Shown: one piece after another, positions 8,804 to 16,913 of the stretch
Layout of the letters: every line of letters starts with the position of its first letter
Position numbering within the stretch: the first letter of the stretch is position 1
Source: Aliikangiella marina
GTDB lineage: Bacteria; Pseudomonadota; Gammaproteobacteria; Enterobacterales; Kangiellaceae
Assembly (NCBI RefSeq): GCF_007004765.1
Contig: NZ_VIKR01000001.1
Coordinates: 372,001-436,000 of the forward strand
Length of the DNA stretch: 64,000 bases
Direction: 5' to 3'
Position numbers and translations under genes: made by a program
Notes under the pieces: generated by a model
Databases searched by the model: none
What the model saw: only the letters and a program-made list of their open reading frames with translations
Told to the model about the DNA's origin: nothing

Positions 8804-9463
8804 ATGCCAGTAGAAACTGCAGATAGACCGCTCGAACAAGTCAGAGAAGAAGTGATTGATCAATTGGTTATGAACTACGGACACGGAAAAATTTCTTTGG
8901 AGGCATTTGAGCGGCGGTTAGACAAGGCAATGGCTTCTCAAGATCCCGTCTCCCTGAAACAACTAACCGAAGATCTTGATTTAATGGTTGATCAAAATTA
9001 CGTCGACATTAAAAAGCGAGAAATGTCGATGAAAACCGGTTACGCCTCTCAAGGTGAGTTTGATACTCGGAAAGAAGAAGAGCAAATGATTCATATTTTT
9101 GGAGGTGGTGATCGCACCGGCATGTGGAACGTTCCCAAGGTACTCAACATTTTGAACGTGTTTGGTGGTGGAGATATTGATTTTACCGAAGCGCGTTTTG
9201 CGTATCCGACAGTGAAAATTAAGATTCATAGTATTTTTGGTGGCTGTAATATTTACGTTCCCGAAGATGTTAACGTTCAGGTCAACGTTTTCAGCATTTT
9301 TGGTGGTGTAAGCAACTCGGCACCATCGAGTGTTTCCGCGGATGTACCGACGATTATTATTGAAGGGATGTGCTTGTTCAGTGGCGTTGACGTTAAAGTC
9401 CGACGAACTTTCAAAGAGCGAGTCACGCGTTTCGCTGATAGCATAAAGAATATGTTGTCCTAA
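8804..9463 (+). CDS. DUF1707/LiaF-like cytoplasmic protein
   Basis: The protein has 219 residues and two regions. Residues about 6-55 (RPLEQVREEVIDQLVMNYGH onward) resemble the DUF1707/SHOCT-like N-terminal helix module. Residues about 95-195 contain four strand repeats around FGGGD or IFGG (HIFGGGDR, NVFGGGDI, SIFGGCNI, SIFGGVSN). These resemble the C-terminal domain of LiaF, the cell-envelope stress sensor partner. No transmembrane segment is present, unlike true LiaF. In other bacteria such proteins are linked to envelope stress, but nothing here shows that. It stands alone between long intergenic regions. Function unknown. Confidence 0.7.
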   Translation: MPVETADRPLEQVREEVIDQLVMNYGHGKISLEAFERRLDKAMASQDPVSLKQLTEDLDLMVDQNYVDIKKREMSMKTGYASQGEFDTRKEEEQMIHIFGGGDRTGMWNVPKVLNILNVFGGGDIDFTEARFAYPTVKIKIHSIFGGCNIYVPEDVNVQVNVFSIFGGVSNSAPSSVSADVPTIIIEGMCLFSGVDVKVRRTFKERVTRFADSIKNMLS

Positions 9464-9616
9464 ATCAGTGAAAATTATCTAAAATCAAACACAATAACAG
9501 CGAATTTGTGAATTCTTACATTTATAAGAAAGTCATAAGTTCGCTTTGTTTTTTCTTATCTTTATGATTTCAAAGGAAAAAATAACTCACTAGTCATATT
9601 TTTCTAATGTTGTTGA

Positions 9617-9636
9617 ATTCAAACAAACGTTTGAAT
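9617..9636. promoter_or_regulatory. PsrA/FadR-like operator upstream of fadIJ
   Basis: ATTCAAAC-AAAC-GTTTGAAT is a perfect 8-bp palindrome with a 4-nt spacer, about 170 nt before fadI. It agrees with the CAAAC...GTTTG style sites of PsrA, the TetR-family fatty acid repressor of many gammaproteobacteria. The rest of the 9464-9804 intergenic region holds no gene. Assignment to PsrA is inferred from motif and position; the regulator gene is not in this window. Confidence 0.6.
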
Positions 9637-9804
9637 TAATTGGTCGGATGAGTTAAATTCAGCGCATTGCCTGTGAATAGTGTAGCGCTTACCGTGATTT
9701 AGTGGTTAGTCGCCGTTTATAACGCCGCTGACTGAAGTTTTGAGTGTTTTGCGATAAACAACTGCAGTGTTCACTACATTCGTGAGAATAAGAGAGAAGA
9801 ACTT

Positions 9805-11181
9805 ATGAGTAATAAAACTGAAGTGGCTGAAAAAGAAACAAAAACAACAACAGCCAAAAAAACGACTGCAAGAAAAGCGACCAAAGCTAAAAAAGTGGGT
9901 TCTGGAGATAGAGTTGCCGTCGTCGCGGGTTTACGCACTCCATTTGCAAGACAATTAACGCATTTCAAAAGTACCAATGCCATTGATATGGGGAAAATGG
10001 TCGTTTCGGAAATGCTAAATCGTGCCGATATAGAGCTTTCCCTTATTGATCGAGTGGTATTTGGACAGGTTCTCATTCAGCCAGAAGCGCCTAATATTGC
10101 GCGTGAAATTGTCTTAGGCTCTGGCATGGACGTTAATACTGATGCGTATAGCGTGTCGCGAGCCTGCGCTACAAGCTTTCAATCAACGGTTAATATCGCC
10201 GAGTCAATCATGGCTGGGGCGATTTCTGTTGGTGTTGCCGGCGGAGCCGATACCTCTTCAGTCGTGCCAATTGGTGTTACCAAAAAGCTGTCGGCGATGC
10301 TTTTGAATCTGTCAAAAGCAAAAACGCTCGGTCAACGTTTAAAGATTTTAAGCCAATTACGACCAAGCGACTTAGCGCCAGTGCCACCTTCTGTTAAGGA
10401 GTATTCAACAGGTCTTACCATGGGGCAAAACGCTGAGCAGATGGCTCGAGATCATGGGATTAGTCGTGAAGAGCAGGATGCATTTGCACACCGCTCGCAT
10501 ACACTAGCGGCCAAAGCATGGGAAGCAGGTCTGTTGGACGATGAAGTCATGACCGCTTATGTTGAGCCATTCAAAGAGTCACTATCGCGAGATAATACCG
10601 TTCGTTTTAACTCAGAACTTGATGCATACAAAAAGTTGCGTCCCGCGTTCGATAAAAAGCATGGTACGCTTACCGCTGCAAACTCGACCGCTTTAACCGA
10701 CGGTGCGGCTTCTCTATTGATGATGAGCGAGTCACGAGCCAAGGAACTCGGTTATGAGCCGCTCGGGTTTATCAAGAGCTACGGGTTTGCGGCAATCGAT
10801 GCGACTCACGATATGTTGATGGGCCCATCTTATGCAACTCCGATTGCCTTAGACCGAGCGGGTATGAAATTATCTGACCTAGATTTAGTCGACATGCACG
10901 AAGCATTTGCGGCGCAGACTTTATGTAATGTAAAAGCCTTCGCGAGTAAGCAATTTGCTGAAGAAAAATTAAATCGCTCGAGCGCTATTGGTGAGATTGA
11001 TATGGACAAATTTAATGTCCTTGGCGGCTCGCTGGCATATGGACATCCTTTTGCGGCGACAGGAGCAAGAATGATTACTCAAACATTGAGAGAGTTAAAA
11101 CGTCGAGGTGGCGGAACGGCTTTGACAACTGCTTGCGCGGCAGGTGGATTAGGTGCGGCAATGATCTTGGAGGCTGAATAA
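9805..11181 (+). CDS. fadI: 3-ketoacyl-CoA thiolase (acetyl-CoA C-acyltransferase), FadI type
   Basis: The protein has 458 residues and cleaves 3-ketoacyl-CoA to acetyl-CoA in fatty acid beta-oxidation. The catalytic cysteine is in [11 protein letters not shown]. The C-terminal [11 protein letters not shown] and [10 protein letters not shown] motifs are intact. It ends one codon before fadJ, as in E. coli fadIJ. The first ~30 residues are an unusual lysine/threonine/alanine-rich extension before the normal start of the fold ([16 protein letters not shown]). An in-frame GTG at 9895 would remove it, but AGAGAAG lies properly placed before the ATG at 9805 and nothing comparable precedes the GTG, so the extension is probably real. 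Confidence 0.95.
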   Translation: MSNKTEVAEKETKTTTAKKTTARKATKAKKVGSGDRVAVVAGLRTPFARQLTHFKSTNAIDMGKMVVSEMLNRADIELSLIDRVVFGQVLIQPEAPNIAREIVLGSGMDVNTDAYSVSRACATSFQSTVNIAESIMAGAISVGVAGGADTSSVVPIGVTKKLSAMLLNLSKAKTLGQRLKILSQLRPSDLAPVPPSVKEYSTGLTMGQNAEQMARDHGISREEQDAFAHRSHTLAAKAWEAGLLDDEVMTAYVEPFKESLSRDNTVRFNSELDAYKKLRPAFDKKHGTLTAANSTALTDGAASLLMMSESRAKELGYEPLGFIKSYGFAAIDATHDMLMGPSYATPIALDRAGMKLSDLDLVDMHEAFAAQTLCNVKAFASKQFAEEKLNRSSAIGEIDMDKFNVLGGSLAYGHPFAATGARMITQTLRELKRRGGGTALTTACAAGGLGAAMILEAE

Positions 11182-13365
11182 ATGAGTAGCAAAAAAGAAT
11201 CAGTTTTTAGTCTTGAAGTTTCCGAGTCGGGGATTGGCTGGGTCACTATCGATGTCAAAGGCGAATCTCAAAATACTTTGAAAGCCGAGTTAGTCGACGA
11301 TATCAACGCGTTGTTTGATGAAATCAAAGCCAATAAAGATGTTAAGGCTTTGGTATTAATTAGCGGAAAAGAGACCAACTTTGTTGCCGGTGCGGATATA
11401 AGCCAATTAGAAAAGATAACTAAGGCAGAAGAAGCGGTCGAACTGGCCAAAAAAGGCCACGTTATTTTTGGACAATTAGAAGATCTCAACATGCCTGTTA
11501 TTGCTGCTATTCATGGCGCTTGTTTAGGCGGCGGGCTTGAATTAGCAATGGCCTGTAGTCATCGAATTTGTACCGATGCCAAGATCACTCGGCTCGGCTT
11601 ACCTGAAGTTCAGCTGGGTGTACTACCGGGCGGTGGTGGAACACAGCGTTTGCCGCGTTTAGTAGGAATAGCAACCTCACTCGATATGATGCTGACGGGT
11701 AAGCAGTTAGTGGCAAAACAAGCCAAGAAAATTGGTTTAGTTGATGAGGTAGTCCCTTTAGCGAACTTAAGAAAAGCGGCGGATAAGTTAGCCCATAAAT
11801 TGATTGGTAAACGCAAACGAAAAGTGCGCGATTTAAAGCCCGACTTCTCTGCTAAATCGTTATTTGATATGAGCCAACTACAAAAGCTGGCTTTGGAAAC
11901 GAGTAGCTACGGTCGCAATATTATTTTTGATAAAGCGTTGCAAACGGTAACCAAAAAGACCCGAGGTAATTATCCTTCGCCGCCTAAGATCATTGAATGC
12001 GTTAAGGTCGGTATGGAACAAGGATTTAATGCGGGTTTAGAAACTGAAGCAAAACTTTTTGGAGAGCTTGTCGTTTCAAAAGAATCTCAGCAGCTGATGA
12101 ATATATTCTTTGCGACTACGCAAATGAAGAAGGACACTGGCGTTGATTCGGAAGTTGAAACGAAAGCGATCGACAAAGTTGCTATTCTCGGGGGCGGTTT
12201 AATGGGGGCAGGTATTGCCTACGTCACTGCCAATAAAGCGGGCAAAAAAGTTCGAATTAAAGATATTAGTGAGAACGGCATCAACAATGCCCTTAAGTAC
12301 TGCTGGGAAATTTTCCGCAAACAAGTCAAACGTCGCAGAATGTCATTAAATGAAGCGAGTAAGCGTTTTGCGGGGATCAGTGGGACCACTCAATACCAGG
12401 GGTTCAAACGCACTGATTTGGTCATTGAGGCGGTGTTTGAGGATTTGTCACTTAAGCAGCAAATGGTCAAAGATATTGAAGAAAATTGTCCAGAAGATGT
12501 TATTTTTGCAACCAATACTTCGTCAATCCCAATTACTGATATTGCGAAAGGCGCTAAGCGCCCAGAGAGAATTGTTGGCCTTCATTACTTTTCTCCAGTT
12601 GAAAAGATGCCATTATTAGAAATCATCAAAAGCGACAAAACGTCGGATGAAGTCATCGCCACATCAGTCGAATTTGGTAAGCAACAAGGCAAAACCGTCA
12701 TTGTTGTTGACGATGGCGCTGGATTTTATGTAAACCGTATTTTAGCACCTTACATGAATGAAGCTGGACAGTTGTTGGTTGACGGTGTCGCAGTCGATAA
12801 AATTGATAAAGCTCTGGTGGACGCTGGATTCCCTGTTGGCCCGATGACATTATTGGATGAAGTTGGAATTGATGTTGCGACAAAAGTCTCTCCAATTCTC
12901 GAAGCGGCTTTTGGTGAACGCATGACGCCTCCCGCAATGTTTGATAAGTTAGCAAAAGATGATCGAAAAGGCCGTAAAAACAAAAAAGGTTTTTACCGCT
13001 ATGACGTTAAAGGCAAAGGTAAGAAGCCAGTTGATGAGTCTATTTATTCGCTACTGGGAATTCAGCCGAGCAATCAAATGGCGGCCGATCAAATTGTCGA
13101 AAGATGTTTGTTAATGATGGTCAACGAAGCGGTTAAATGTTTAGAAGACAAAATTATTCGCAACGTTCGCGATGGCGATATTGGCGCGATTTTTGGAATT
13201 GGATTCCCGCCGTTCTTGGGAGGTCCCTTCCGTTACATCGACGCGATGGGTGCACAAACCGTTGTTGATAAGCTCAAAGGATTCCAAGATGCCCACGGCA
13301 ATCGCTTTGAACCGGCCAAGTTATTGGTTGAAAAAGCGGCGGCGGGTGAATCTTTTTACGACTAA
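11182..13365 (+). CDS. fadJ: Fatty acid oxidation complex alpha subunit FadJ (enoyl-CoA hydratase / 3-hydroxyacyl-CoA dehydrogenase)
   Basis: The protein has 727 residues with the usual two halves. The hydratase/isomerase domain spans about residues 1-190 and includes AAIHGACLGGGLELAMAC and LGLPEVQLGVLPGGGGTQR, the oxyanion-hole and catalytic glutamate regions. The NAD-binding dehydrogenase domain begins near residue 328 with VAILGGGLMGAGIA. It is followed by NTSSIPIT, HYFSPVEKMPLLEI and a C-terminal duplicate helical region. It begins immediately after the fadI stop, so the two subunits are co-translated. Together they form the complex that hydrates, oxidises and thiolyses acyl-CoAs. A strong terminator follows at 13445. 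Confidence 0.96.
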   Translation: MSSKKESVFSLEVSESGIGWVTIDVKGESQNTLKAELVDDINALFDEIKANKDVKALVLISGKETNFVAGADISQLEKITKAEEAVELAKKGHVIFGQLEDLNMPVIAAIHGACLGGGLELAMACSHRICTDAKITRLGLPEVQLGVLPGGGGTQRLPRLVGIATSLDMMLTGKQLVAKQAKKIGLVDEVVPLANLRKAADKLAHKLIGKRKRKVRDLKPDFSAKSLFDMSQLQKLALETSSYGRNIIFDKALQTVTKKTRGNYPSPPKIIECVKVGMEQGFNAGLETEAKLFGELVVSKESQQLMNIFFATTQMKKDTGVDSEVETKAIDKVAILGGGLMGAGIAYVTANKAGKKVRIKDISENGINNALKYCWEIFRKQVKRRRMSLNEASKRFAGISGTTQYQGFKRTDLVIEAVFEDLSLKQQMVKDIEENCPEDVIFATNTSSIPITDIAKGAKRPERIVGLHYFSPVEKMPLLEIIKSDKTSDEVIATSVEFGKQQGKTVIVVDDGAGFYVNRILAPYMNEAGQLLVDGVAVDKIDKALVDAGFPVGPMTLLDEVGIDVATKVSPILEAAFGERMTPPAMFDKLAKDDRKGRKNKKGFYRYDVKGKGKKPVDESIYSLLGIQPSNQMAADQIVERCLLMMVNEAVKCLEDKIIRNVRDGDIGAIFGIGFPPFLGGPFRYIDAMGAQTVVDKLKGFQDAHGNRFEPAKLLVEKAAAGESFYD

Positions 13366-13444
13366 TTGATGGTATTATTTTGTTTTGCGCTTTGAGTAGA
13401 GGGTTAAAACAAAAAGCCGCTTGAACAAAAAGCACACATAAAAA

Positions 13445-13472
13445 AACGGCGATAATACTATCGCCGTTTTTT
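13445..13472. terminator. Bidirectional intrinsic terminator between fadJ and the GGDEF gene
   Basis: AACGGCGAT (13445-13453) pairs perfectly with ATCGCCGTT (13460-13468) around a 6-nt loop, with an A-run before and a T-run after. It sits about 80 nt past fadJ and 63 nt before the end of the convergent diguanylate cyclase gene, and can serve both. Confidence 0.9.
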
Positions 13473-13534
13473 GTTTTACATGCTTAACAGGAGAGGTTAA
13501 GCGGTCCAACAATGGGACAGATTGAAAAGGGCTA

Positions 13535-14425
13535 TTAAGGTCGAACTACGACGCGATTTCGACCTTCTTCTTTTGCTTGGTACAACGCTTTGTCAGCGTG
13601 ATATAGCGTATCATTTACATCACGAATAACATCCGTAGCAGAGACACCAATAGAGGCCGTCACTTTAATTTCTGAATGGCTTTCAACGGTCATTTTACTG
13701 ATGTTTTTACGAATGCGATCGGCTATAAATTTAGCGCCATCCAAGTCGGTATTAGATAGCATTACCACAAATTCCTCGCCACCATAGCGAAAAACTTCAT
13801 CTGAGCGGCGTAAGGTATTTTTAATTTCTTTAGCCACCGACTGAAGTACACCGTCGCCCGCAATATGACCGTAGGTGTCATTAACTTTCTTAAAATGGTC
13901 AATATCGATGACCATCAGTGAGAAACTCGTAAGGTGTCTTTTGAACGAACAGATTTCTCTGTTCAGAGCTTCATTAAATGCCGCGCGATTACCGATTTGT
14001 GTCAAAGGATCGCGGTAAGAGTCATCGACCGCTTTTTGATAGAGTAACGAATTTCTCAACGGATAAATTAAGAGACTGAGTAGTCGTTCAATTAAGTCCG
14101 TCTCTTTCATCGTAAAAGGTTTAGATCGACTGCATTCTATATGACCCAAATAATCGTTCTCTAACTCTAGTTGATAACGACATCGGTGAGCGCGTAGCTC
14201 GCCGGTGTGATATTTGAATGCGGTATGCGCATTGCGATAGCTGACAGAGTCACAAGGAATTGAAAATGCAAGCTCATCACAAAAGGTTTGTAGAAGCGGC
14301 GCAATTTCTAAAGTCTGTTGAAGCCTCAGGGCAAGACCAGTGACGTCTAAAGGTTCTTTGTTACCTTTAGTTGCGTTGCGGTAGCCCTCAATGCCGATAA
14401 CTTTTGATGTTGAAAATGCGTTCAT
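13535..14425 (-). CDS. Diguanylate cyclase with N-terminal GAF-like region
   Basis: The protein has 296 residues. The C-terminal half (about 130-296) is a GGDEF domain with DPLTQIGNRAAF, the active site RYGGEEF, and an RxxD inhibitory site (RRSD) five residues ahead of it. Synthesis of cyclic di-GMP with product inhibition is therefore expected. The N-terminal 125 residues contain ELAFSIPCDSVSYRN and ENDYLGHIECSRSKPF, which resemble a small GAF-type sensor, but its ligand is unknown. No transmembrane segment is present. A GAGG ribosome site precedes the ATG. It is a single-gene unit ending at the bidirectional terminator. Confidence 0.92.
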   Translation of the reverse strand: MNAFSTSKVIGIEGYRNATKGNKEPLDVTGLALRLQQTLEIAPLLQTFCDELAFSIPCDSVSYRNAHTAFKYHTGELRAHRCRYQLELENDYLGHIECSRSKPFTMKETDLIERLLSLLIYPLRNSLLYQKAVDDSYRDPLTQIGNRAAFNEALNREICSFKRHLTSFSLMVIDIDHFKKVNDTYGHIAGDGVLQSVAKEIKNTLRRSDEVFRYGGEEFVVMLSNTDLDGAKFIADRIRKNISKMTVESHSEIKVTASIGVSATDVIRDVNDTLYHADKALYQAKEEGRNRVVVRP

Positions 14426-14860
14426 GTTTTGCCTCTAATTACTACAGTTTCTCTCTAAACAACCGTGGTTTTCCTCAACCTATGGGGGATTTTGGTCACA
14501 TTCGATATGACTGTAGCAATGGCTGTGCCAGTTTTCTTAAGTCTAATTAATTCAATAACTTATGGCAACTACTTAAAGTTATATTTAATAAGTGTTGTTT
14601 TTATGGCGCTTTTGCTTCTTTTAAAATCAATAACTTAGCTTTGTTTTTGCGGGAGTGTCAATTTTATGAGCGAGAAAGAATTAGGGCTGGAAAACTGCCA
14701 AAAAAGTGACAATTATTGATTCACTGATGTTTAAACGCCCGGATATTGACAGTGTTTTAAGCATGAGCATAGGAAGGAATGCTTAAAACACGGTCTATTT
14801 TTTCGCTTTATTGCGTTCTTACGGTTGCTGTAGATGAGCTTTTTCTTGGTTCAAACGCGA
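14426..14860. other. Intergenic region of about 435 bp, no gene seen
   Basis: This lies between the start of the GGDEF gene and the end of the SDR gene, both on the minus strand. It should hold the promoter of the GGDEF gene and the end of the SDR transcript. The only clear structure is the long inverted repeat at 14752-14791. No ORF here looks like a gene. Confidence 0.6.
14752..14791. repeat. 13-bp perfect inverted repeat with 14-nt loop
   Basis: GTGTTTTAAGCAT (14752-14764) is perfectly complementary to ATGCTTAAAACAC (14779-14791). It lies 70 nt beyond the SDR stop codon. The stem is AT-rich with no T-run adjacent on the minus strand, so it is not a textbook terminator. It may protect the mRNA end or bind a protein. 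Confidence 0.75.
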
Positions 14861-15604
14861 TTACTTGGGTTGGGCATCGATCGATTGACCGTGAACGTCT
14901 AGACTATCATCGCCCATTAAATAACAATACAAGGGGGCAATTTGTTCGGGCGCGACAATGCTGTATTTGTCTTCGGCAGGGAAGGCTGTGGCTCTCATTT
15001 TAGTTCGTGTTGCGCCAGGGTTTATGGCGTTGACCCGGATATTCGAGTTGTCCAATTCATCCGCTAACACCTGATTAAATCCCTCAATCGCGAACTTTGA
15101 AACGGCGTAAGGTCCCCAAAAAGCACGACCCTGGCGGCCGACTCCCGAAGAGGTCAAAATTATTGATGCATTTGGCGCTTCTCTGAGTAAAGGCAAACAT
15201 GCCTTTGTAATCAAGAAAACTGAGTTGATATTGACTTGCATCATCTGCTGCCAGGTTTCAACAGCAGTATATTCAATCGGTGCAAGCTCGCTAATCATTG
15301 CTGCATTATGAACAATTCCGTCAAGACGCCCCAATTCTTTAGCGATTGTCTCCGCAAGACTCGCGTATTGTTCCATCGTCGCATTAACTAAGTTTAATGG
15401 AATAATCGCTGGCTGTGGACATCCAGCTTCTACCATTTCGTCGTACACTTTCTCCAACTTGTTCGTATCTCGCCCGTGGAGTATCACTGTTGCGCCAAGT
15501 CGGCCATATTCTTTGGCGATAACCTTGCCAATCCCATCACTTGCGCCGGTTACTAATATAACGCGATCTTTCAGTAAGTTTTCTGGTGCTTGGTAGTCGA
15601 GCAT
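14861..15604 (-). CDS. yciK: Short-chain dehydrogenase/reductase, YciK type
   Basis: The protein has 247 residues from the ATG at 15604 and begins LDYQAPENLLKDRVILVTGA, like E. coli YciK. The Rossmann motif TGASDGIG, the NAAM motif (VHNAAMIS), the catalytic serine in ILTSSGVGRQG, and the YAVSK active-site motif are all present. It is an NAD(P)-dependent oxidoreductase whose substrate has not been established. A frame extension to a TTG at 15655 adds 17 residues not seen in the family, so it was not used. It is divergent from uvrY, with about 260 nt between the starts. Confidence 0.85.
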   Translation of the reverse strand: MLDYQAPENLLKDRVILVTGASDGIGKVIAKEYGRLGATVILHGRDTNKLEKVYDEMVEAGCPQPAIIPLNLVNATMEQYASLAETIAKELGRLDGIVHNAAMISELAPIEYTAVETWQQMMQVNINSVFLITKACLPLLREAPNASIILTSSGVGRQGRAFWGPYAVSKFAIEGFNQVLADELDNSNIRVNAINPGATRTKMRATAFPAEDKYSIVAPEQIAPLYCYLMGDDSLDVHGQSIDAQPK

Positions 15605-15863
15605 AATCAGTTCCGTTTTAACCTGTCGATTTTGAGGCGCGATTTTACCAGTCAAATTTGTCGAATGACATAAAAAATCGTTTTAATAATCTGTTGGCGT
15701 TCTATCAACCAGTATAGACTGATTTTTAAGCAGGTTCCTCGGATGTTGCCGACTTATAACAAGCAATTCCCAGTATTTGCGATTTAATTTATTTTTTTGT
15801 TCAAGTTAAAGTGGTAAGCTCTATTCGTTAGGGAGGTAAGCGCAATAATTCCGGAGGGGACGA

Positions 15864-16508
15864 TTGATTAAAGTAATGATTGTGGATGATCACGAGTTGA
15901 TCAGAAGCGGCATAAGTCGTTTACTAGCAGATGAAGACAAGATCACTGTTGTGGCAGAGGCTGAGAGCGGCGAAGATGCGGTTGCAAAAGCTCGCGAGCT
16001 GAGACCTGATGTGGTGTTAATGGATGCGAATATGCCTGGTATCGGAGGGTTGGAAGCAACTCGCCGGTTAGTGAGATTTGATCCCGATGTAAAAGTGGTG
16101 GCGGTAACAGTTCATGGTGATGAACCCTATCCCACACGCTTTATGCAAGCTGGTGCTGCGGGTTATGTGACTAAGGATGCTGGAATCGAAGAAATGATTA
16201 TCGCGATTCGCCAAGTCGCCAGCGGTAAACGATATCTCGCGCCAGACATCGCTCAGCAAATGGCGCTTAAAGCTGTAAACCCCGAAGAGGGCAGTCCATT
16301 TGATGATTTATCCGATCGGGAAATGCAAGTAATGTTGATGATTACCCGAGGCCAGAAAGTGCAGGATATTTCGGAGCAGCTTTTTTTAAGCCCGAAAACG
16401 GTTAATAGCTATCGATATCGACTGTTTGAAAAACTCAAAATTGAGAACGATGTTGAGTTAACGCATATGGCCATTCGCCACGGTGTAATCGAACCCGAAA
16501 AGCTTTAA
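15864..16508 (+). CDS. uvrY: Response regulator UvrY/GacA/SirA (BarA-UvrY system)
   Basis: The protein has 214 residues. The receiver domain (about 1-120) has the acidic pair in IVDDHE and the phosphorylated aspartate in VLMDANMPG. The C-terminal LuxR-type helix-turn-helix (about 145-205) contains LSDREMQVMLMITRGQKVQDIS and LSPKTVNSYRYRLFEKL. The close match to E. coli UvrY plus the neighbouring uvrC make the call firm. The start is TTG, supported by GGAGGGG seven nucleotides upstream and by alignment. The family is phosphorylated by BarA/GacS and activates small RNAs of the Csr/Rsm system. Neither partner is seen in this window. Confidence 0.95.
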   Translation: MIKVMIVDDHELIRSGISRLLADEDKITVVAEAESGEDAVAKARELRPDVVLMDANMPGIGGLEATRRLVRFDPDVKVVAVTVHGDEPYPTRFMQAGAAGYVTKDAGIEEMIIAIRQVASGKRYLAPDIAQQMALKAVNPEEGSPFDDLSDREMQVMLMITRGQKVQDISEQLFLSPKTVNSYRYRLFEKLKIENDVELTHMAIRHGVIEPEKL

Positions 16509-16913
16509 GCGAGATTGCGGCTTTAATACCACAAAGCCGCGCTTTAGCTTTAGCGGTAAGTTTTGGACATCGGTTAAGTCTCATTTTCGTCATCGCTGTA
16601 CTAGATACATTTATGCGAAAAAACACATTTATTCGAAAAAACACATTTATTCGAAAAAACACATTCATTCGAAAAATGTCAGACCCACTTTTGCGTGCTG
16701 TATTCGCTCGCCAAGATATTTTACAATCCTAAAAGTCACTTTCCGCGCTCGCCCGATGATCAAATGATAGTTCTTGTACTTTTACAGCGACTTTTATTTT
16801 GGCGCTTTTATCATTTTTCTGCGTATCTTCTTATGCACAACAAATCAAAAATGAAAATGATGTGCAACTGCTGTTAAAATAAGTTCAGCAATTTTTTTGA
16901 CAAGGTAAGCATC
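16509..16913. other. uvrY-uvrC intergenic region of about 405 bp
   Basis: No gene is seen. Just after uvrY, GCGGCTTT (16517-16524) and AAAGCCGC (16533-16540) form an 8-bp hairpin without a strong T-run, perhaps a weak terminator. The 18-nt tandem repeat at 16607-16678 lies in the middle. In E. coli the two genes are nearly adjacent, so this gap is unusually long. Confidence 0.6.
16607..16678. repeat. 18-nt tandem repeat, four copies
   Basis: The unit ACATTTATTCGAAAAAAC occurs four times head to tail. The first copy has a G for T at position 9, and the last copy diverges at its 3' end. It lies between uvrY and uvrC. Each unit contains a TTCGAA palindrome in the middle copies. No known element matches; it could be slippage DNA or a protein-binding array. 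Confidence 0.9.
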
